Shown piece after piece: positions 36,811 through 47,200 of a stretch of DNA of 64,000 nucleotides. Source of the stretch: Aliihoeflea sp. 2WW. Its GTDB lineage: Bacteria > Pseudomonadota > Alphaproteobacteria > Rhizobiales > Rhizobiaceae. Made by a program: the position numbers and the translations under genes. The first letter of the stretch is position 1, and each line of letters starts with the position of its first letter. Under the pieces are notes generated by a model that was given only the letters and a program-made list of their open reading frames with translations, did no database searches and was not told the DNA's origin. The stretch spans positions 62,001 through 126,000 of the forward strand of contig NZ_AYOD01000001.1 in NCBI RefSeq assembly GCF_000497755.1. Direction: 5' to 3'.

Positions 36811-38025
36811 ATGATGCCGCAAGAGCACTCCAGAGCCGAAACACACCGATCCGGCAGCCTTTTGCTGGCGGTCGTGACCGCCTTGTTCGTGATGCTCTCG
36901 GCTCTGCACGCGCAGGCCGCCGATCCGCTTCGCGTCGAGGGGCTGCGCGTCGTCGGCGACGCATCCCGGGCGCGCATCGTCATCGACGTCTCGGCAAGCC
37001 CGGACATGCGCTGGTTCCTGGTGCGCGCGCCGCATCGGCTGGTCCTCGAATTCGCCGACGTCGAGTACCGGCATGAAGACGAGCCGGTGAAACCACGCGG
37101 CCTGGTGAGCGACATCGCCTTCGGGCCCGCAGGCGATGGCAGGTCGCGGCTCGTTCTGACAGGCGAGGGGGCCTTCATCGTCGAGAATGTCGAGATCATG
37201 AAGAACGAGGACGCGGCCGGGCATCGGGTCGTCATCGATCTCGTCGCGGGTTCGGATCGCCAGTTCGAGGCGGCGCTGGCAGAGCAGATCGCCACGACTG
37301 CGGGCACGGAAGGTGCCGGACTACCAGTGGAACGGCGCTTCACGGTGGTGGTCGACCCGGGACATGGCGGTGCGGACAGCGGCGCCAAGGGCGTCAGCGG
37401 CATTTATGAGAAGACGATCACGCTCGCCTTCGGGCTGGAACTGAAAAAGGCGCTGGAGGATACCGGCCGCTACGAGGTTCATCTGACGCGTGACCGCGAT
37501 CGGTTCCTGCGGCTCGACGAGCGCGTGAAGATCGCGCGCCGGCACGAGGCGGACCTTTTCATCTCCATCCATGCCGATGCGATCCGTCATCGCGACGTGC
37601 GCGGGGCGACCGTCTACACCGTGTCCGATTCGCCCTCCGACGCCGAATCGGCTGCCAAGGCCGTCCGCGAGAACCTTGCCGACCAGATCGCCGGCTATGC
37701 CGCGCAGGATGCGGGCGACGAGGTGTCGGACATCCTGGCCGACCTCGTCCGCCGCGAGACGGACGGATTTTCGCTTCGCTTCGCAAAGGCGCTCGTCGGG
37801 CAGTTGTCGGATGAGATCGGCATGATCAAGAACCCGCACCGCTTCGCGGGCTTCCAAGTCCTCAAGGCGCCGGACGTGCCGTCGGTTCTGGTGGAACTCG
37901 GCTATCTTTCGAATGCGCGCGACGAGGAGCAGTTGCGCGACGTCGAATGGCGGGCGCAGGCGTCGGCCGGCATCGTTGCGGCGATCGGCCTGTTCGCCGA
38001 CGCCAAGCTCGGCGCCGCCGAGTGA
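36811..38025 (+). CDS. N-acetylmuramoyl-L-alanine amidase with AMIN domain
   Basis: A 404-residue exported peptidoglycan amidase of the AmiC type. The signal region (LLLAVVTALFVMLSALHAQA) is followed by an AMIN domain (residues 40-160) that targets the septum, then an amidase_3 domain with VVVDPGHGGADSGAKG, IYEKTITLAFGLELKKAL, LFISIHADAIRH and SVLVELGYLSN, which supply the zinc ligands and catalytic Glu. It cuts the bond between MurNAc and L-Ala during cell separation. It sits upstream of PBP1a, an adjacency common in the group. Confidence 0.95.
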   Translation: MMPQEHSRAETHRSGSLLLAVVTALFVMLSALHAQAADPLRVEGLRVVGDASRARIVIDVSASPDMRWFLVRAPHRLVLEFADVEYRHEDEPVKPRGLVSDIAFGPAGDGRSRLVLTGEGAFIVENVEIMKNEDAAGHRVVIDLVAGSDRQFEAALAEQIATTAGTEGAGLPVERRFTVVVDPGHGGADSGAKGVSGIYEKTITLAFGLELKKALEDTGRYEVHLTRDRDRFLRLDERVKIARRHEADLFISIHADAIRHRDVRGATVYTVSDSPSDAESAAKAVRENLADQIAGYAAQDAGDEVSDILADLVRRETDGFSLRFAKALVGQLSDEIGMIKNPHRFAGFQVLKAPDVPSVLVELGYLSNARDEEQLRDVEWRAQASAGIVAAIGLFADAKLGAAE

Positions 38026-38207
38026 GCACTCGCGCGATCGTGGCTTGACGGCAACAGGCGGTCAATTAATCCTCCAAAGCAACGAGCACTTGCAAAGCGC
38101 CGCAATTTGCCCACAAGCGCACGACAGGTACGATGCGATGCGAAGCGGCCGACGGGCAGGCACCGATCCTGCTGCGCCGCCTCTTCGAACGACAGACTGG
38201 AGCGGGC

Positions 38208-40658
38208 ATGATTCGTCTCATCGGGTATTTCTTCGGCATCGGTGTGATGCTTGCGCTGGTGGTTGCCGCCGGCGTGGCGTTCTACATCGGCACGATCTCC
38301 AAGGATCTGCCGGATTACGAAGTGCTGGCGCGCTACGAGCCGCCGGTGACGACCCGCGTCCACGCGTCCGACGGCGCGCTGATGGCCGAATTCGCGCGCG
38401 AGCGGCGGCTCTACCTCCCGGTCCAGGCCATTCCCGACCGCGTGAAGGCCGCGTTTCTCTCGGCCGAAGACAAGAATTTCTACCAGCATCCGGGCATCGA
38501 TATTCTGAGCCTGTTCCGCGCCGTGGCGACGAACGTCCAGAACATCGGCTCGGGCAGGCGTCCGGTCGGTGCATCGACGATCACGCAGCAGGTCGCCAAG
38601 AACTTCCTGCTCGATTCGAGCCAGACCTATGATCGCAAGATCCGCGAGATGATCCTGTCGTTCCGGATCGAGCAGGCCTATTCCAAGGATCGCATCCTCG
38701 AACTCTACCTCAACGAGATTTTCTTCGGGCTGGGCTCGTACGGCATCGCCGGGGCGGCGCTGACTTATTTCGACAAGTCCGTCAACGAACTGACGATCTC
38801 GGAAATGGCCTATCTGGCCGCATTGCCCCGCGGCCCGACCAATTATCATCCCTATCGCCATACCGAGCGCGCGATCGAACGCCGCAACTGGGTCATCGAC
38901 CAGATGGTGGCGAACGGGTTCGTCGAGTCAGAGGAAGCTGCGCAGGCGAAGGCGGAGCCGCTTGGCGTCAGCCCGCGCCGCGGCGGCACCTATATGGAAG
39001 CCGGTGAGTATTTCACCGAGGAAGTACGGCGCGAGATGATCGCCCGCTACGGCGAGAACGCGCTTTATGAGGGCGGGCTGTCGGTTCGCACGACGCTCGA
39101 CCCGGACATGCAGTTGCAGGCGCGCAAGGCGTTGCAGAACGGCATGATCCGCTACGACACACTGCGGGGCTTCCGCGGCCCGGTCGCCGAGGTCGAACTC
39201 GGCGACGACTGGGGCGTGGCGGTCAGCGAAGTTTCGGCACTTGCGGACGTTCCCGAATGGCGCCCGGCGGTGGTTCTCGAGGCGGCTGACGGTTCCGTCT
39301 CGGTCGGGCTTCAGCCGCGCCGCCAGGCCTCGGGCGAACTCGTCGAGGATCGCGAGACGGCGACGCTTGCCGTCGCGGATATGGAATGGGCTCTGCGCCA
39401 CACGGTCGACGGACAGCGCGTGCGCGCGTCGTCGATCGGCGAAGTCCTTCAACCCGGCGACGTCGTCTATGTCGAGGAGAAGGCCGACGGCGGCTATCTT
39501 CTGCGCCAGGTTCCCGAGGTTTCGGGCGGCATGGTCGCGATGGACCCGCATACCGGCCGCGTGCTGGCGATGGTCGGCGGCTTCTCCTATGCGCAGTCCG
39601 AATTCAACCGCGCGACGCAGGCCATGCGCCAGCCCGGCTCGTCCTTCAAGCCGATCCTCTACGCGGCAGCCCTAGACAATGGCTACACGCCCGCATCCGT
39701 CGTCGACGATGCGCCGATCACGATCCGCGTCGGCAACGACGTCTGGGAGCCGAAGAACTATGGCGGCGACTTCGCCGGACCGTCGACGCTTCGCATGGGC
39801 ATCGAGCGTTCGCGCAACCTGATGACCGTTCGCCTCGCCAACGACATGGGCATGGACATCGTCGCCGAATATGCCGAGCGCTTCGGAGTCTACGACAAGA
39901 TGCTGCCGGTGCTGGCCATGTCGCTCGGTTCGGGCGAGACGACGGTCATGCGCATGGTTTCGGCCTATGCTGTCATGGCCAATGGCGGTCGCTACATCCA
40001 GCCTTCGCTGGTGGACCGCATCCAGGACCGCTACGGCAAGACCGTCTTCAAGCACGACCAGCGCGTGTGCCATGGCTGCAATGCGGCTTCGTGGGAAGAG
40101 CAGGCAGAGCCGGAGCTGATCGACGAGCGCGACCAGGTTCTCGATCCGATGACCGCCTACCAGATCACCTCGATGATGGAAGGCGTCGTCCAGCGCGGGA
40201 CGGCCACGACGCTCGCCGAACTCGGCCATCCGATCGCAGGCAAGACGGGCACGACGAACGATTCGCGCGATGCCTGGTTCGTCGGTTACACGCCGGACCT
40301 CGTCGTCGGCCTTTATGTCGGCTACGACCAGCCGCGCACGCTGGGCAACGGCGCGACCGGCGGCGGACTTGCCGCTCCGATCTACAAGGAGTTCATGGCC
40401 GAGGTCCTGAAGGACAAGACGCCGGTGGCATTCCGCGTGCCCGAAGGCATGCAGCAGATCGCGATCAACCGCCAGACGGGCATGCGTGCCAATCAGGGTG
40501 AGGGCGGCGTCATCATGGAAGCCTTCAAGCCCGGCACCGGTCCCGCCGACAGCTATTGGGTCATCGGCATGGACGGCGCGACGGCCGAGCGTGCGCGCGA
40601 AATCTCGCCGCAGGCCAGCGAAGCGCTGATTTCCGGATCGGGCGGCGGCCTCTACTGA
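38208..40658 (+). CDS. mrcA: Penicillin-binding protein 1A, bifunctional
   Basis: An 816-residue class A PBP. One N-terminal membrane anchor (YFFGIGVMLALVVAAGVAFY) is followed by a GT51 glycosyltransferase (FLSAEDKNFYQHPGID, GASTITQQVAKNFLL), an OB-like linker region, and a transpeptidase with PGSSFKPILYAAALD (catalytic Ser), SRN, and KTGTTNDSRDAWFVGYTPD. It polymerises and crosslinks peptidoglycan in the periplasm. The ATG at 38208 follows GGAGCGGG; the longer frame from 38133 is rejected. Confidence 0.96.
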   Translation: MIRLIGYFFGIGVMLALVVAAGVAFYIGTISKDLPDYEVLARYEPPVTTRVHASDGALMAEFARERRLYLPVQAIPDRVKAAFLSAEDKNFYQHPGIDILSLFRAVATNVQNIGSGRRPVGASTITQQVAKNFLLDSSQTYDRKIREMILSFRIEQAYSKDRILELYLNEIFFGLGSYGIAGAALTYFDKSVNELTISEMAYLAALPRGPTNYHPYRHTERAIERRNWVIDQMVANGFVESEEAAQAKAEPLGVSPRRGGTYMEAGEYFTEEVRREMIARYGENALYEGGLSVRTTLDPDMQLQARKALQNGMIRYDTLRGFRGPVAEVELGDDWGVAVSEVSALADVPEWRPAVVLEAADGSVSVGLQPRRQASGELVEDRETATLAVADMEWALRHTVDGQRVRASSIGEVLQPGDVVYVEEKADGGYLLRQVPEVSGGMVAMDPHTGRVLAMVGGFSYAQSEFNRATQAMRQPGSSFKPILYAAALDNGYTPASVVDDAPITIRVGNDVWEPKNYGGDFAGPSTLRMGIERSRNLMTVRLANDMGMDIVAEYAERFGVYDKMLPVLAMSLGSGETTVMRMVSAYAVMANGGRYIQPSLVDRIQDRYGKTVFKHDQRVCHGCNAASWEEQAEPELIDERDQVLDPMTAYQITSMMEGVVQRGTATTLAELGHPIAGKTGTTNDSRDAWFVGYTPDLVVGLYVGYDQPRTLGNGATGGGLAAPIYKEFMAEVLKDKTPVAFRVPEGMQQIAINRQTGMRANQGEGGVIMEAFKPGTGPADSYWVIGMDGATAERAREISPQASEALISGSGGGLY

Positions 40659-40758
40659 CGACCTTTGAAGAGTCTGCGCGCCGCCTTTACAGGGCGGCGG
40701 GCCATCCCTATGGTCCGCGCCGATTTCCAACCCACACGTGAATGAAAGGCGAGCCACC

Positions 40759-41890
40759 ATGCGCGCCGAGACCGAAAATCTCATCGACGAAATCAAGCAG
40801 GGCATAACCCTGCTGAGGAGGCATCTTTGACTGGGATCAGGCCGTAAAGCGACTTGATTACCTGAACAACCGTGCCGAAGATCCCGACCTGTGGAACGAT
40901 CCGCAGGAGGCGCAGAAGATGATGCGCGAGCGCCAGTCGCTCGAGGACGCCATCACCGCGATCAAGGGCCTGACGCAGTCGCTCGACGACAATATCGGCC
41001 TGATCGAGCTTGGCGAGGAAGAGGGCGACCAGGCCATCATCCAGGACGCCGAAGCCGCGATCCGCTCGATGCGCGGCGAGGTGGCCGCGCGCCAGGTCGA
41101 CACGCTCCTGTCGGGCGAAGCGGACGGCAACGACACCTATCTCGAAGTGCATTCGGGCGCCGGCGGCACCGAGAGCCAGGACTGGGCGTCGATGCTCCTG
41201 CGCATGTACACGCGTTGGGCCGAGCGTCGTGGCATGAAGGTCGAAGTGCTCGAACTTCACAATGGCGAAGAAGCGGGCATCAAATCCGCGACGATCCTGA
41301 TCAAGGGCGAAAAGGCCTATGGCTGGCTGAAGACCGAATCGGGCGTGCACCGTCTCGTGCGCATCTCGCCCTATGATTCCAACGCGCGCCGGCACACCTC
41401 CTTCGCCAGCGTCTGGGTCTATCCGGTGATCGACGATTCGATCGAGATCGACGTTTCGGAATCGGATGTCCGCATCGACACCTATCGCGCATCGGGCGCG
41501 GGCGGCCAGCACGTCAACACGACGGATTCGGCCGTGCGCATCACCCATATCGCGACCGGCATCGTCGTTGCGTGTCAGCAGGAGCGTTCGCAGCACAAGA
41601 ACCGCGCGAAGGCGTGGGACATGCTGCGCGCGCGTCTCTACGAAGCGGAACTGAAGAAGCGCGAGGAGGCGGCCAACGCCACCGAGGCCTCGAAGACGGA
41701 GATCGGCTGGGGCCACCAGATCCGCTCCTACGTCCTGCAGCCCTATCAGCTCGTGAAGGACCTGCGGACCGGAGTCGAAAGCACGTCGCCGCAGGACGTT
41801 CTGGACGGCGACCTCGACGACTTCATGGAGGCGGCGCTTTCGCACAAGATCGAAGGATCGGCCGGCGAAGCGATCGCTGACATCGACTAG
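40759..41890 (+). CDS. prfB: Peptide chain release factor 2, programmed +1 frameshift
   Basis: RF2 ends translation at UGA and UAA. The ATG at 40759 gives 23 codons to an in-frame TGA at 40828. The site is AGGAGG (40816-40821), three bases, then CTT-TGA-C, the classical autoregulatory +1 slip. The product is read as 40759-40827 joined to 40829-41890, giving 376 residues. The second frame continues [20 protein letters not shown]. It has the recognition loop [15 protein letters not shown] (SPY instead of SPF) and [18 protein letters not shown] with GGQ. Low RF2 slows termination at TGA and favours the shift. The stop overlaps the start of a palindromic element. Confidence 0.96.
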
Positions 41891-42032
41891 GCTGCGTCGA
41901 TATTCGGGCCTGAGCGGCCTGCAAATGACGGCTTCCTGCGCTTCCGGTGCTCATGGACCAAATGTCCACTCCGCTCCGGTTCTCGAAATCCGTCATTTTC
42001 GGCGCGCTCAGACCCGAATCTCACCACATCCA
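41889..42032. repeat. 144-bp palindromic intergenic element, copy B
   Basis: The second copy of the element at 26692-26835, colinear without gaps. Its first two bases are the last two of the prfB stop codon. The centre is GGAC-CAAAT-GTCC (41955-41967), where copy A has GTAC on both sides, so pairing is kept. The outermost ends are less well matched than in copy A. It lies between prfB and the convergent M23 gene and is followed by a separate intrinsic terminator. Confidence 0.85.
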
Positions 42033-42038
42033 TGAAAC

Positions 42039-42067
42039 AAAAAGGCCGGGAAATTCCCGGCCTTTTT
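42039..42067. terminator. Bidirectional terminator between prfB and M23 gene
   Basis: AAAAA, stem GGCCGGGA/TCCCGGCC with a short loop, then TTTTT. It serves the M23 peptidase gene on minus and also prfB on plus. Confidence 0.9.
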
Positions 42068-42071
42068 CGTA

Positions 42072-43388
42072 TCAAAGCAGGTCGGCGATCTCGTTGCCGG
42101 CCTTGAGGAAGCGAAGCGGGTCGGTCGCCTTGCCGTGGCGGCGGATTTCGTAGTGAAGGTGCGGGCCGGTCGAGCGGCCGGTGCTGCCGACGGCGCCGAT
42201 GGCATCGCCCGTGGCGAGCTTTTCGCCGACCTTGACGTCGATGCGGCTCAGATGCGCGTAGCGCGTCGACCAGCCATTGCCGTGATCGATCTCGATCAGC
42301 CGGCCATAGCCGCCGGCCCAGCCGGCGCGAATGACCTTGCCGGCGCCGGTCGACTGGACCGGCGTGCCCGACTTGGCGCGGAAATCGATGCCGGCATGCA
42401 TGGCCGGACGGCGCAGGAACGGATCGCGACGCACGCCGAAGGAGCTCGACACCGCCTGTCCGGGCGCCGGATTGAAGATCGGGTATTCGCGCGCCGACGC
42501 CTTCAGCGTTTCGAGCTGACCGAGTGCCTCTTCCAATCCGCGCACGCGCTCCTCGAAAAGTGCATCCTCGTCGACGGCGACCAGCGGTCCGCCGATGTCC
42601 TGATCGTCGGCGCCGAAATCGGCATCGACCGGCAGACCGGCCTGAACGAGCGCTTCGCGGATCGTGTCCGCGGTCTCGAAGGTTTCGGAGGTCAGCGTCT
42701 CGATGCTTCTGAGCTGTTCGGTCTCGATGGCGGCGAGCGAGGCGCCGAGGGAATCGAAGAGGTCCGCCTTTTCCTTGCCGCCCTCTTCCTCGACGACGAT
42801 CGGCGCGATCGAGGGGGCGGCCTGTTCCGGCTCGTCGGAGGACGACCAGAAGGCGTTGCCGAGTTTTTCGGGCGCCTCGGCGCTGTCCGGCTCGCCGGTC
42901 AGTTTCGCGAAGATCGACGCCGTCTTGCCGGGCGTCAGGGTTGCCCGCAGAACGGGACGCGCCTGCGGGACCGGAGCCGTCTCGGGGAGGGCGTCCGCCG
43001 AACCCATCGCGCGCTCGATGATCGGGCTGATCTGGCCGTGGCGCTGCGTGATCTGGCTCTGGCGTGCGAGGAGTTCGGCGACCTTGCCCTGTACGAGCTG
43101 CTGGTCCAGAAGCTGCCGGCTGGTGATGCGGTCGACTTGCGTGCGCAGGATCGAAATGCGGTCTTCATAGGCCTGCTGCATGCGCGCCTGGCGGGCGGCG
43201 GTGGCGCCGACCAGATCGTCGCGCAGTACCAGATAGGATGTCGCCAGGAGATAGCTGATCGCCATGACGCCGAGCGTCGAGCCGAGAAGGCCGACGATCC
43301 AGGGCCGCACCGTGAAGTGGCGGATGCGATCGCCGCGGGCGATGATGATCGTATGCGGCTCGCGGCGATTGCCAGAAGATTTCGGCAC
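42072..43388 (-). CDS. M23 family metallopeptidase with coiled-coil region
   Basis: A 438-residue envelope protein. A short basic cytoplasmic start and one membrane segment (IVGLLGSTLGVMAISYLL) are followed by a helical coiled-coil region (ARMQQAYEDRISILRTQVDR and on to about residue 130), an acidic linker, and a C-terminal LytM domain with MHAGIDFRAKSGTPV, GYGRLIEIDHGNG and THRS-equivalent STGPHLHYEIRRHG. The HxxxD and HxH zinc ligands are intact, so it may be an active endopeptidase. GTG start at 43388 with GGAG upstream. Confidence 0.93.
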   Translation of the reverse strand: MPKSSGNRREPHTIIIARGDRIRHFTVRPWIVGLLGSTLGVMAISYLLATSYLVLRDDLVGATAARQARMQQAYEDRISILRTQVDRITSRQLLDQQLVQGKVAELLARQSQITQRHGQISPIIERAMGSADALPETAPVPQARPVLRATLTPGKTASIFAKLTGEPDSAEAPEKLGNAFWSSSDEPEQAAPSIAPIVVEEEGGKEKADLFDSLGASLAAIETEQLRSIETLTSETFETADTIREALVQAGLPVDADFGADDQDIGGPLVAVDEDALFEERVRGLEEALGQLETLKASAREYPIFNPAPGQAVSSSFGVRRDPFLRRPAMHAGIDFRAKSGTPVQSTGAGKVIRAGWAGGYGRLIEIDHGNGWSTRYAHLSRIDVKVGEKLATGDAIGAVGSTGRSTGPHLHYEIRRHGKATDPLRFLKAGNEIADLL

Positions 43389-43469
43389 TGTCCGGTCTCC
43401 AAGACTGCAGGGCTGGATATCGGAGCATTACGCCTCATTAGGGTTAATGGCTGGTTCACGCCCGCCCCG

Positions 43470-43500
43470 AAACGAAAACGGCCCCGCTGAAGCGGAGCCG
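43470..43500 (-). terminator. Terminator of the 24-residue peptide gene
   Basis: On the minus strand CGGC-TCCGCT pairs with AGCGGG-GCCG (one mismatch, very short loop), followed by TTTTCGTTT. It lies about 30 bases after the small gene's stop, and supports the small gene as a separate transcript. Confidence 0.6.
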
Positions 43501-43530
43501 GATCGCAGTCGGATCAGTCAAACTGGTCGA

Positions 43531-43605
43531 TCAGAAGATCAGAAGCAGGAGGATGATGATCGGGATCGGGATACCGATCAGCCACAGAAGCAAACCCTTG
43601 AACAT
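43531..43605 (-). CDS. Very small hydrophobic membrane peptide (24 residues)
   Basis: An ATG at 43605 preceded by GGAG six bases upstream opens a 24-residue frame that starts MFKGLLLWLIG and ends in IIILLLLIF. After the Lys-Gly start the chain is almost wholly hydrophobic, with an Ile-Pro-Ile-Pro centre, so it should be a single membrane helix. Another in-frame ATG at 43617 would add four residues. I recall similar tiny ORFs in other rhizobia, but with no known function. A ribosome site before it and a terminator after it support it as real. Confidence 0.6.
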   Translation of the reverse strand: MFKGLLLWLIGIPIPIIILLLLIF

Positions 43606-43671
43606 TGCCGTCTCCATTCGTCGCGAGGTGTTGTGGCGATAATTCAGCAAAGGCGAAAATGTTCCTGCAGA

Positions 43672-44139
43672 TCAAAGAGCTTTCGTCGCTTCCAGAACCT
43701 CCTGTGCATGGCCGGGAACCTTGACCTTGCGCCAGACGCGGGCGATCCGCCCCTCGCGGTCGATGAGGAAGGTCGAACGGTCGACGCCCATATATTTGCG
43801 GCCATACATGCTCTTTTCGGCCCAGACGCCATAGGCTTCGAGGGTCGTCTTGTCTTCGTCGGCCGCCAGAGCGACGGAAAGTTCGTGCTTCGCCTTGAAC
43901 TTGTCGTGCTTGCGGGCGCTGTCGGGAGACATTCCGATCAGTGCGGCTCCGACCGCATCGAACTCGCTCTTGAGGCGCGTGAAATCGACGGCTTCGGCCG
44001 TGCAGCCGCTGGTGTCGTCCTTCGGATAGAAGAAGAGGACCACCGGTCTGCCCTTGAGCGCGGACAGCGAAATCGTCGATCCACCATCGCCGGGCAGAGT
44101 GAAATCCGGCGCCATGTCGCCGGTGGCGGGTTCAGACAT
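43672..44139 (-). CDS. bcp: Peroxiredoxin, Bcp/PrxQ type
   Basis: A 155-residue thiol peroxidase of the cytoplasm that reduces peroxides. It has MAPDFTLPGDGGSTISLS, VVLFFYPKDDTSGCTAEA (peroxidatic Cys) and a conserved Arg in YMGVDRSTFLIDREG. The resolving Cys usually five residues later is absent (SGCTAEAVDF), so it behaves as a 1-Cys type or uses an external thiol. A very strong GGAGGTC site precedes the ATG. Confidence 0.94.
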   Translation of the reverse strand: MSEPATGDMAPDFTLPGDGGSTISLSALKGRPVVLFFYPKDDTSGCTAEAVDFTRLKSEFDAVGAALIGMSPDSARKHDKFKAKHELSVALAADEDKTTLEAYGVWAEKSMYGRKYMGVDRSTFLIDREGRIARVWRKVKVPGHAQEVLEATKAL

Positions 44140-44237
44140 GATTTGACCTCCATTTTGCGGTTACGGGAGCGGAAAGCGGTGGTTATAGTCTTCGAACTCG
44201 ATTCGTCCACGACACCGCATTATCGACGGAACGCCGC

Positions 44238-47200
44238 TTGACCGACCAGCCCGATCGGCCAGAGACGCCTGCGAATGCTCGTGCACTCCTGCGCGGTGCA
44301 AAGCCGCGTCGTCGGCCCGGTCGCCGTCGTTCGTTTCCTGCCCGCCTCCTGAGGGGCGCGGCGCTCGGGCTGGGCATTTTTCTTCTCCTCGTCACACTTG
44401 TCGCCGGTGCGGTCATGGCCGGTTTCGGCGGCGATCGGCTGCGCCAGGAAGCTCAGGCGGTGCTGACCGACCTTGCCGGCGGCGACGTCGTCGCGACGAT
44501 CGGGTCGGTGCGGTTGCGGATCGACGCGGACCGGTTCCTGGCGCTGGAGATCGCGGGCGCGGGCCTTTCCGGCGCGGAGACCGGCGACAGTTTCGTCGAT
44601 GTCGGCCTTTTGCGTTTCGGCATCCGCTTTCTGCCGCTGCTCGAAGGCCGCCTGCAACTCGCCAATGCCAGGCTGAGCGACGCGCGGCTCGTAGCCGACC
44701 AGTTGCCCGACCGGGGCGGGCCGGGACCGCTGGCGGGATTGCGCAATTCCGATGGGCTTCTCGATCCCGACCTCGTCACGCCTGCAATCTTCGCGGCGAT
44801 CCATCGCGTCTTCGACCTCGTCGAGAGCAACGCGGCACGCGACCTCAAACTGCGCAACGTCACCATCGTGCTCGACAGTGCAAGAGGCACCTCGGTTCGC
44901 ATCGCGGACGCGCAACTCGAGCGGACTGCCGAGGGCGCGCTCGAAATGTCGGGGACGGCGGAGATCGCCGACCGCACCATCATCTTCGAAGGCCGGGTGC
45001 TCCGCGACGACGAGCGGACACGGATCGCGATGCTCGACCTCGACCTCGGCTTCGCGCCGGTTGCCGAGGGCACAGATCGGATCGGCCTGGCGCATCGGGT
45101 CGGCGGTTTGACGGTCAGCCTGTCCGGCGCGCAGAGCCTCTCGTCGACGGCGGACCGGCTCGACATCGACGCGAGCTTCGACAATGCGGCCATCGATATC
45201 GGCCGCGACACCGTGACCATGTCCGGGGCGCTCAAGGCCTATTCCGTCACCGGGGCCGACAAGATCGAGATCGACAGCCTGAGTCTCGTATCGCAGGACA
45301 CGAACTGGTCCTTCAACGGCGCGGTGGGGCCCAAGCCGCGCGCGGATGGGGAAGCGGCGCGCTATCGGTTCGAACTCGTCTCCGGAAACGCGCGGCTGGC
45401 GATACCCGAAAGCGACGACGAGGCGCAGGTCGAAACGCGTATCGCCGGAACGTTCGACCCCTTGAACCGAGTCCTCGATCTGGACGACATCGACCTGCGC
45501 AGCGGTGATGGCCGGGTCGCCGGACGCGCACGCATCGATTTCGTGCCCGGCAAGAGCCCCGGCGTGAAGCTTGCGCTCGACGCGCGCACCGTTGGCGTGG
45601 ACGATGCCAAGGCCGTATGGCCGATTTTCGCCGCGCCGGGCGCGCGCCGCTGGGCTGCCGCCAATGTCGAGGGCGGAACGATCCAGACGGGAACGATCCG
45701 GCTTGATACGGAGCCTGGCCAGTTCGGCAACGGCATTCCGTTCACCGATGAGGTTTCGGGCACATTCGCGATTTCCGGCGCGTCGGTCAGAGTTGGCGGC
45801 GACCTGCCGCGGCTGCAGGACAGCGTCGGCAATCTGCGCTTCCGTGGCGACAGGCTCGACGTGGCCGTGACATCCATCCGCGCGCAGCTTGCCAGTGGCA
45901 AATGGGTGGCCGGCAAGGATGCCGCCTTTTCCATGGACATCACGCGCGGCAAGCCGCTGGTCGGAAATCTCGTCGTCGACATCGATGCCGATGCCGACGC
46001 GGCGCTGGAATTCGCCTCTCTGAAGCCGATCGATGCCGGCCGGCACCTCGACTTCGCTCCGGCGGATGTTTCCGGTCACGTTGCGGGCCGGGTGCAGGCG
46101 CAGTTTCCGCTCAACGAGGATGGACGCGAGATCCCGGTCGGGTTCGACGTCGAGCTCGACATTGCCGACGTCGCACTGGCGCAGCCTTTCCAGGGCCAGA
46201 CGGTGAGCGAGGCCTATGGCACGGTGCGCGTGCGCCCGAGCCATGCGCAGATCGATGCGGATGCGAAGCTGAATGGCGTTCCGGCGACGATCGCCATGAC
46301 GGAGCCGTTCAACGAGACCGTCGAGCGGTCGCGCAAGGTCGATCTGAAGCTCGACGATGCGGCGCGCGACCAGCTTCTGCCGGCCCTTTCCATGCTGCTG
46401 TCAGGCAATGCCGAAGTCGGCATCGACCTTTCGAGCGCCGAGCGGCAGTCCGTTACCGCGGACCTTTCCGGTTCGGTGTTGAGCCTGCCGTGGATCGGTT
46501 GGTCGAAGGGGGCGGGCATCGCGGCGACGACTGCCTTCCAGATGGAGCGGAACGGCGGCCAGACCTTCCTGCACGGCTTCGGCATCAAGGGCGAAAGCTT
46601 CGCTGTGGGCGGGGAGGTGTCGCTCGACGAAGCGGGTCTGACCAAGGCGAGCTTCCCGCAGGTGCGGCTCAATCGCGGCGATGCGTTCAGCGTCGACATC
46701 GCCCGGCGCGGACGCGGCTATGGGATCACGGTCAAAGGGGAAACGCTCGATGCGCGCTCGCTGATCAAGGCGTTGCGAGCGACCAGCGAGGCTGCGAGCG
46801 GCGGCGGTGGCGACCCGGTGCCGATCCGCCTCGATCTCAACGTGGCCAACGTCACCGGTTTCGGCAACGAGACGCTTCGCGGCGTCGTGATTGCCTATGC
46901 GGGGACGGGCGCCACCATCGAAAACCTTTCCGCCACCGCAACCACCGGATCGGGCGCCAAGCTGGAGGTCAATCACGGCATCGGGCAGGGCGGGCGTTAT
47001 TTGCGCGCCGAAACCGGTGATGCCGGTGCGGTGCTGCGTTTTCTCGATCTCTACGGTCGGATGGAGGGTGGGCGGCTCAATGTCGAACTGCGCGGCGCGG
47101 AGGGCGGGTCGCTGGTCGGCCGCGTTGGCGCGCGCGATTTCTGGCTGGTGGACGAGCCGCGTCTCGCCTCGCTCGTCTCGACGCCGTCGGACACGCGGGG

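Noticed and set aside
40828-40830. In-frame TGA in prfB as a selenocysteine codon, since selB and selC are present
   Set aside because: The surrounding AGGAGG and CTT-TGA-C is the classical RF2 frameshift site and the downstream protein continues in the +1 frame, not the same one.
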